Shown piece by piece: positions 61,774-64,000 of a DNA stretch of 64,000 nucleotides. Source of the stretch: Rhodobacteraceae bacterium Araon29 (lineage in GTDB: Bacteria > Pseudomonadota > Alphaproteobacteria > Rhodobacterales > Rhodobacteraceae); NCBI GenBank assembly GCA_039640505.1, contig CP046865.1, positions 1,603,501-1,667,500 on the forward strand. Reading direction: 5' to 3'. Position 1 is the stretch's first letter. Each line of letters begins with the position of its first letter. Under the pieces are notes generated by a model. That model saw only the letters and a list, made by a program, of their open reading frames with translations, was not told where the DNA came from and did not search any database. Made by a program: the position numbers and the translations under genes.

Positions 61774-62874
61774 TTATGCCACCTCCTTTGGGATGGGTGC
61801 ACCTAATAAATGTGCACAAATATGCGAAATAGAGAGTGCAGAACCAAATTCATCTATGAAAGGTTCGATACGCATTAAAGCCTCAGTTTGTGGGCTAAAA
61901 TCTTCCGTTTTTGCCAAAGGGGTTAGCCAGATATGCGCAAATGCCAAAGAGTAAAGTTTGCGAGCCGCTCCCAAAAGCGCATCGCTTCTGCCAACTTCCA
62001 GCCCATCTGAGATTGAAATGACTATAGCGCCGCGCGCAAACCCCGCATAGCGCGGATTATGCAATAACGCGCTCAGAGTTTCGCCCAAATTGGTGCCACC
62101 ATCAAAATCATTTACCAATTCAGAAATTTTTGTGAATGCTTGCGTCTGGGCGCGCAATTTCAAGGCTGGCGTAACGCGGGTCAATTCAGTGCCTAGCGAA
62201 AAAACCTCAATCCGTGTGGGAAGGCTAAGCAATACATGGGCAAAGCGTAAAGCATTTTCGGTGTTAGATTTCATTGAGCCGGACACATCTATCAGCAACA
62301 AAATGGGGCGCAGTTTGAGCTGACGTTTTCTGTGCAATAGCTTTAACAGTTCTCCGCCAGTTTTGCTGGCAGCTTTGACTGTGCGGATCCGGTCTATGCC
62401 GCGCCCGTGTCGGCTCGATCGGGTTCGTCTTGTCAACCGCTCGGGTAGACTTTTTACCGCAAGGCGGCGAAAGTTTTTTAAAGCTGCCGTGTCATCTATT
62501 GGGATGAATGCCCGTTTTGAGGTAGCCTCTTCAGCCGAGGCTTGTACGCCTGGGTCGGAAGAATCTTCTGATTGACCTTCTAGGGTGTCTATGGGCTGCT
62601 CTGCAGCCTCTTCATTTGTGGCATTTTCCACCTTTTGCGCTGTGATTTGGCCCAGAAAATATTGATCAAATAATTTTTCAAAAATATCTCTGCGTTCGGG
62701 TGTGGGGGCGAAAATAGCCCGCGCCGCCCTGCGTATATCCGTAAGGCTTTTGGGCCCCAAAGCTTTGATCGCTGACAAGAATGATATTGATTGGTCGGTG
62801 CTTGCCAGAAAACCTTCTCCCCGCAGTACATGGGAAAATCCTATTAAAAGTTTGTTAGGAAGATCGCTCGTCAT
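61774..62874 (-). CDS. VWA-domain protein, CoxE-like
   Basis: 366 residues. The von Willebrand A MIDAS motif DVSGSMKSN is near residue 193, with the downstream Thr in DGGTNLGETLS and Asp in SDGLEVGRSDALL. The N-terminal third contains an acidic linker. CoxE works with the CoxD ATPase to mature the active site of CO dehydrogenase-type molybdenum hydroxylases. The gene overlaps the ATPase gene by four bases and lies beside a molybdenum hydroxylase. Confidence 0.9.
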   Translation of the reverse strand: MTSDLPNKLLIGFSHVLRGEGFLASTDQSISFLSAIKALGPKSLTDIRRAARAIFAPTPERRDIFEKLFDQYFLGQITAQKVENATNEEAAEQPIDTLEGQSEDSSDPGVQASAEEATSKRAFIPIDDTAALKNFRRLAVKSLPERLTRRTRSSRHGRGIDRIRTVKAASKTGGELLKLLHRKRQLKLRPILLLIDVSGSMKSNTENALRFAHVLLSLPTRIEVFSLGTELTRVTPALKLRAQTQAFTKISELVNDFDGGTNLGETLSALLHNPRYAGFARGAIVISISDGLEVGRSDALLGAARKLYSLAFAHIWLTPLAKTEDFSPQTEALMRIEPFIDEFGSALSISHICAHLLGAPIPKEVA

Positions 62875-63740
62875 CCGATTATCTCACGCATACGAGGTTC
62901 AAGAAAACTGAGGTCGTCTTGCTCTTTAAGAACCACACCGATGGAGCGGCGGAAAGCTTCAGGCCAAGTTTCCCCCAAATCGTTCAAACAAGTTGCCGCA
63001 TCCGCCCATTCTACTGTTTCAGCCACTCCGGGCGCTTTCGCCAAAGGTTCGGCCCTCAATCTGCCAACCGCGGCCACAATAGCTTCGGCTGTTGCCTTCG
63101 CAACATTGGAGGCGCGGCTCATTACGATATCCACTTCGAGAGATGGGCTTGGGTAGTCTATCCAGTGATAGACGCATCGTCTGCGTAGTGCTTCGTGTAA
63201 ATCGCGGGTTCTATTCGAGGTCAAGATGACAAATGGGCGTTGAGAGGCGCACACGCGCCCGCGCTCAGGAATAGTAATCTGAAAATCTGACAAAAACTCT
63301 AATAACAACGCTTCAAACTCATGGTCTGCACGATCAATCTCATCGATCAGAAGAAGCCCTTCAGACTGTAAGTGAAGCGCCTGTAACAAAGGCCGTGCGA
63401 TCAAGAATTCTGAATCATAAATATTCAACTTAGCGTCATCTGCCTGACGCATGGCAAGAATTTGTCTTGGAAAGTTCCACTCATAAAGCGCCGTATTCGC
63501 ATCAATCCCTTCGTAACATTGCAAGCGGATCAACTCGCAGGAGAGGGTGGCGGATAATGCTTTAGCCGCCTCGGTTTTGCCCACGCCTGGCGCGCCTTCC
63601 AATAAAAGCGGTTTGCCCAAAACCATTGCCAAGTATATCGCGGTGGCCAAATCCTCTGACGCGATATAAAGCGCCTGAGACAGCGCTTCCTGAACGTCTT
63701 GGGGCGAGCCAAGGCCTTTGAAACGCGCGCCATTTTTCAT
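62871..63740 (-). CDS. MoxR-family AAA ATPase, CoxD-like
   Basis: 289 residues. Walker A is GAPGVGKTEAA near 53, Walker B LLIDEIDRADHEFE near 125, and sensor ILTSNRTRDLHEALRRRCVYHW near 170. It forms a maturation pair with the CoxE-like protein encoded next, acting on the molybdenum hydroxylase whose gene precedes it (ATGA overlap at 63737-63740). Confidence 0.93.
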   Translation of the reverse strand: MKNGARFKGLGSPQDVQEALSQALYIASEDLATAIYLAMVLGKPLLLEGAPGVGKTEAAKALSATLSCELIRLQCYEGIDANTALYEWNFPRQILAMRQADDAKLNIYDSEFLIARPLLQALHLQSEGLLLIDEIDRADHEFEALLLEFLSDFQITIPERGRVCASQRPFVILTSNRTRDLHEALRRRCVYHWIDYPSPSLEVDIVMSRASNVAKATAEAIVAAVGRLRAEPLAKAPGVAETVEWADAATCLNDLGETWPEAFRRSIGVVLKEQDDLSFLEPRMREIIG

Positions 63741-64000
63741 GCGGCATTTTTTTCTTTTAGGGCGCGCAAGATGCTTTCAGGTGAAATTGGCAGGCTGTCA
63801 ACTTCAACGCCGACTGCGTTAAAAACGGCATTTGCAATCGCAGGCAGGACTGGATTCGCACACATTTCTCCGGGGCCTTTCCCGCCAAAGGGGCCATCGG
63901 GTGCGGGGCGTTCAAGGATAGAAATATCATGCTTGGCAAGGTCGCCCGGTCCAGGCATTACATAGTAACTAAAGTCATAGGGCAGGTGCTCGCGCAACGG
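63737..64000 (-). CDS. Molybdenum hydroxylase large subunit (C-terminal end, cut by window edge)
   Basis: The last 88 or so codons of a xanthine dehydrogenase/aldehyde oxidase-type large subunit. It shows the catalytic Glu in GGKGPGEMCANPVLPAIANA followed by AVGVEVDSLPISPESIL, the standard C-terminus. The rest lies beyond 64000. It differs from the 38-40 kb enzyme at the Glu motif (GPGE against GVGE), so it is a second hydroxylase. Confidence 0.85.
   Translation of the reverse strand, partial: PLREHLPYDFSYYVMPGPGDLAKHDISILERPAPDGPFGGKGPGEMCANPVLPAIANAVFNAVGVEVDSLPISPESILRALKEKNAA

Noticed and set aside
1-64000. CRISPR arrays, rRNA, tRNA, integrases, complete insertion sequences
   Set aside because: No direct-repeat array, cloverleaf, transposase or integrase motif was noticed on either strand; short tRNA-like folds cannot be fully excluded by eye.

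Overview
The window looks like chromosome from a marine alphaproteobacterium, probably Rhodobacterales or a related marine heterotroph. The sequence suggests this through two TRAP/ABC-rich sugar and peptide uptake loci, a DmdA-type folate-dependent demethylase, CoxD/CoxE-linked molybdenum hydroxylases, many short-chain dehydrogenases, tightly packed genes with ATGA overlaps and a moderate base composition. No rRNA, tRNA, CRISPR array, integrase or complete insertion sequence was seen. Both window ends cut through a gene.

Layout. 1-7.4 kb: a sugar or polyol ABC importer operon (minus strand) ending in a RhaD-like aldolase/dehydrogenase, divergent from a SorC-type regulator with a palindromic operator between them. 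8.0-12.4 kb: a four-gene operon with an FMN 2-hydroxyacid dehydrogenase, a thiamine-diphosphate enzyme, a transthyretin/HIU-hydrolase-like protein and a DmdA-like protein, followed by a broken DUF1330 gene. 12.9-16.8 kb: an exported DUF1800/DUF1501 pair; the DUF1800 protein carries an inserted carbohydrate-binding-like module. 17.3-24.5 kb: a CocE-type hydrolase converging on a dipeptide-type ABC importer. 25.0-25.5 kb: an exported pentapeptide-repeat protein.

25.6-37.9 kb is the most interesting part. One co-directional minus-strand series encodes a DeoR regulator, a TRAP transporter, a YihV-like PfkB kinase, a LacD/YihT-like aldolase, a COG2407-type sugar isomerase, a Gfo/Idh/MocA protein, an aldose epimerase, an aldehyde dehydrogenase and a SerA/SlcC-like hydroxyacid dehydrogenase. 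Together these read as a sulfoglycolysis (sulfo-EMP-like) locus for sulfoquinovose or a close analogue. The lower end appears oxidative, going from sulfolactaldehyde to sulfolactate and sulfopyruvate, and the importer is of TRAP type. The kinase keeps the residues I remember as sulfonate-binding in E. coli YihV.

38.0-41.9 kb: a three-subunit molybdenum hydroxylase with its own MoaD-like protein. 42.1-47.5 kb: a reductive-dehalogenase-family iron-sulfur protein, a lipid-A-type glycosyltransferase trio (GT2, LAB_N, GT39), a class I haloalkane dehalogenase and a histidine phosphatase. 47.4-52.1 kb: a quinone oxidoreductase divergent from a beta-oxidation-like set with two unlike acyl-CoA dehydrogenases and a thiolase. 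52.4-57.3 kb: a small membrane-anchored pair including an XRE regulator, a CBS protein, an SDR, a GST, an enoyl-CoA hydratase and a TesB thioesterase. 57.4-59.4 kb is a decaying patch: a RidA tail and an FAH-family head are both truncated on either side of an unknown gene, next to an SDR with an in-frame stop. 59.5-64 kb: an SDR, an SMP-30/isochorismatase-type fusion, CoxE- and CoxD-like proteins and the end of a second molybdenum hydroxylase.

Family assignments rest on reading motifs and on remembered relatives. No database search was run.
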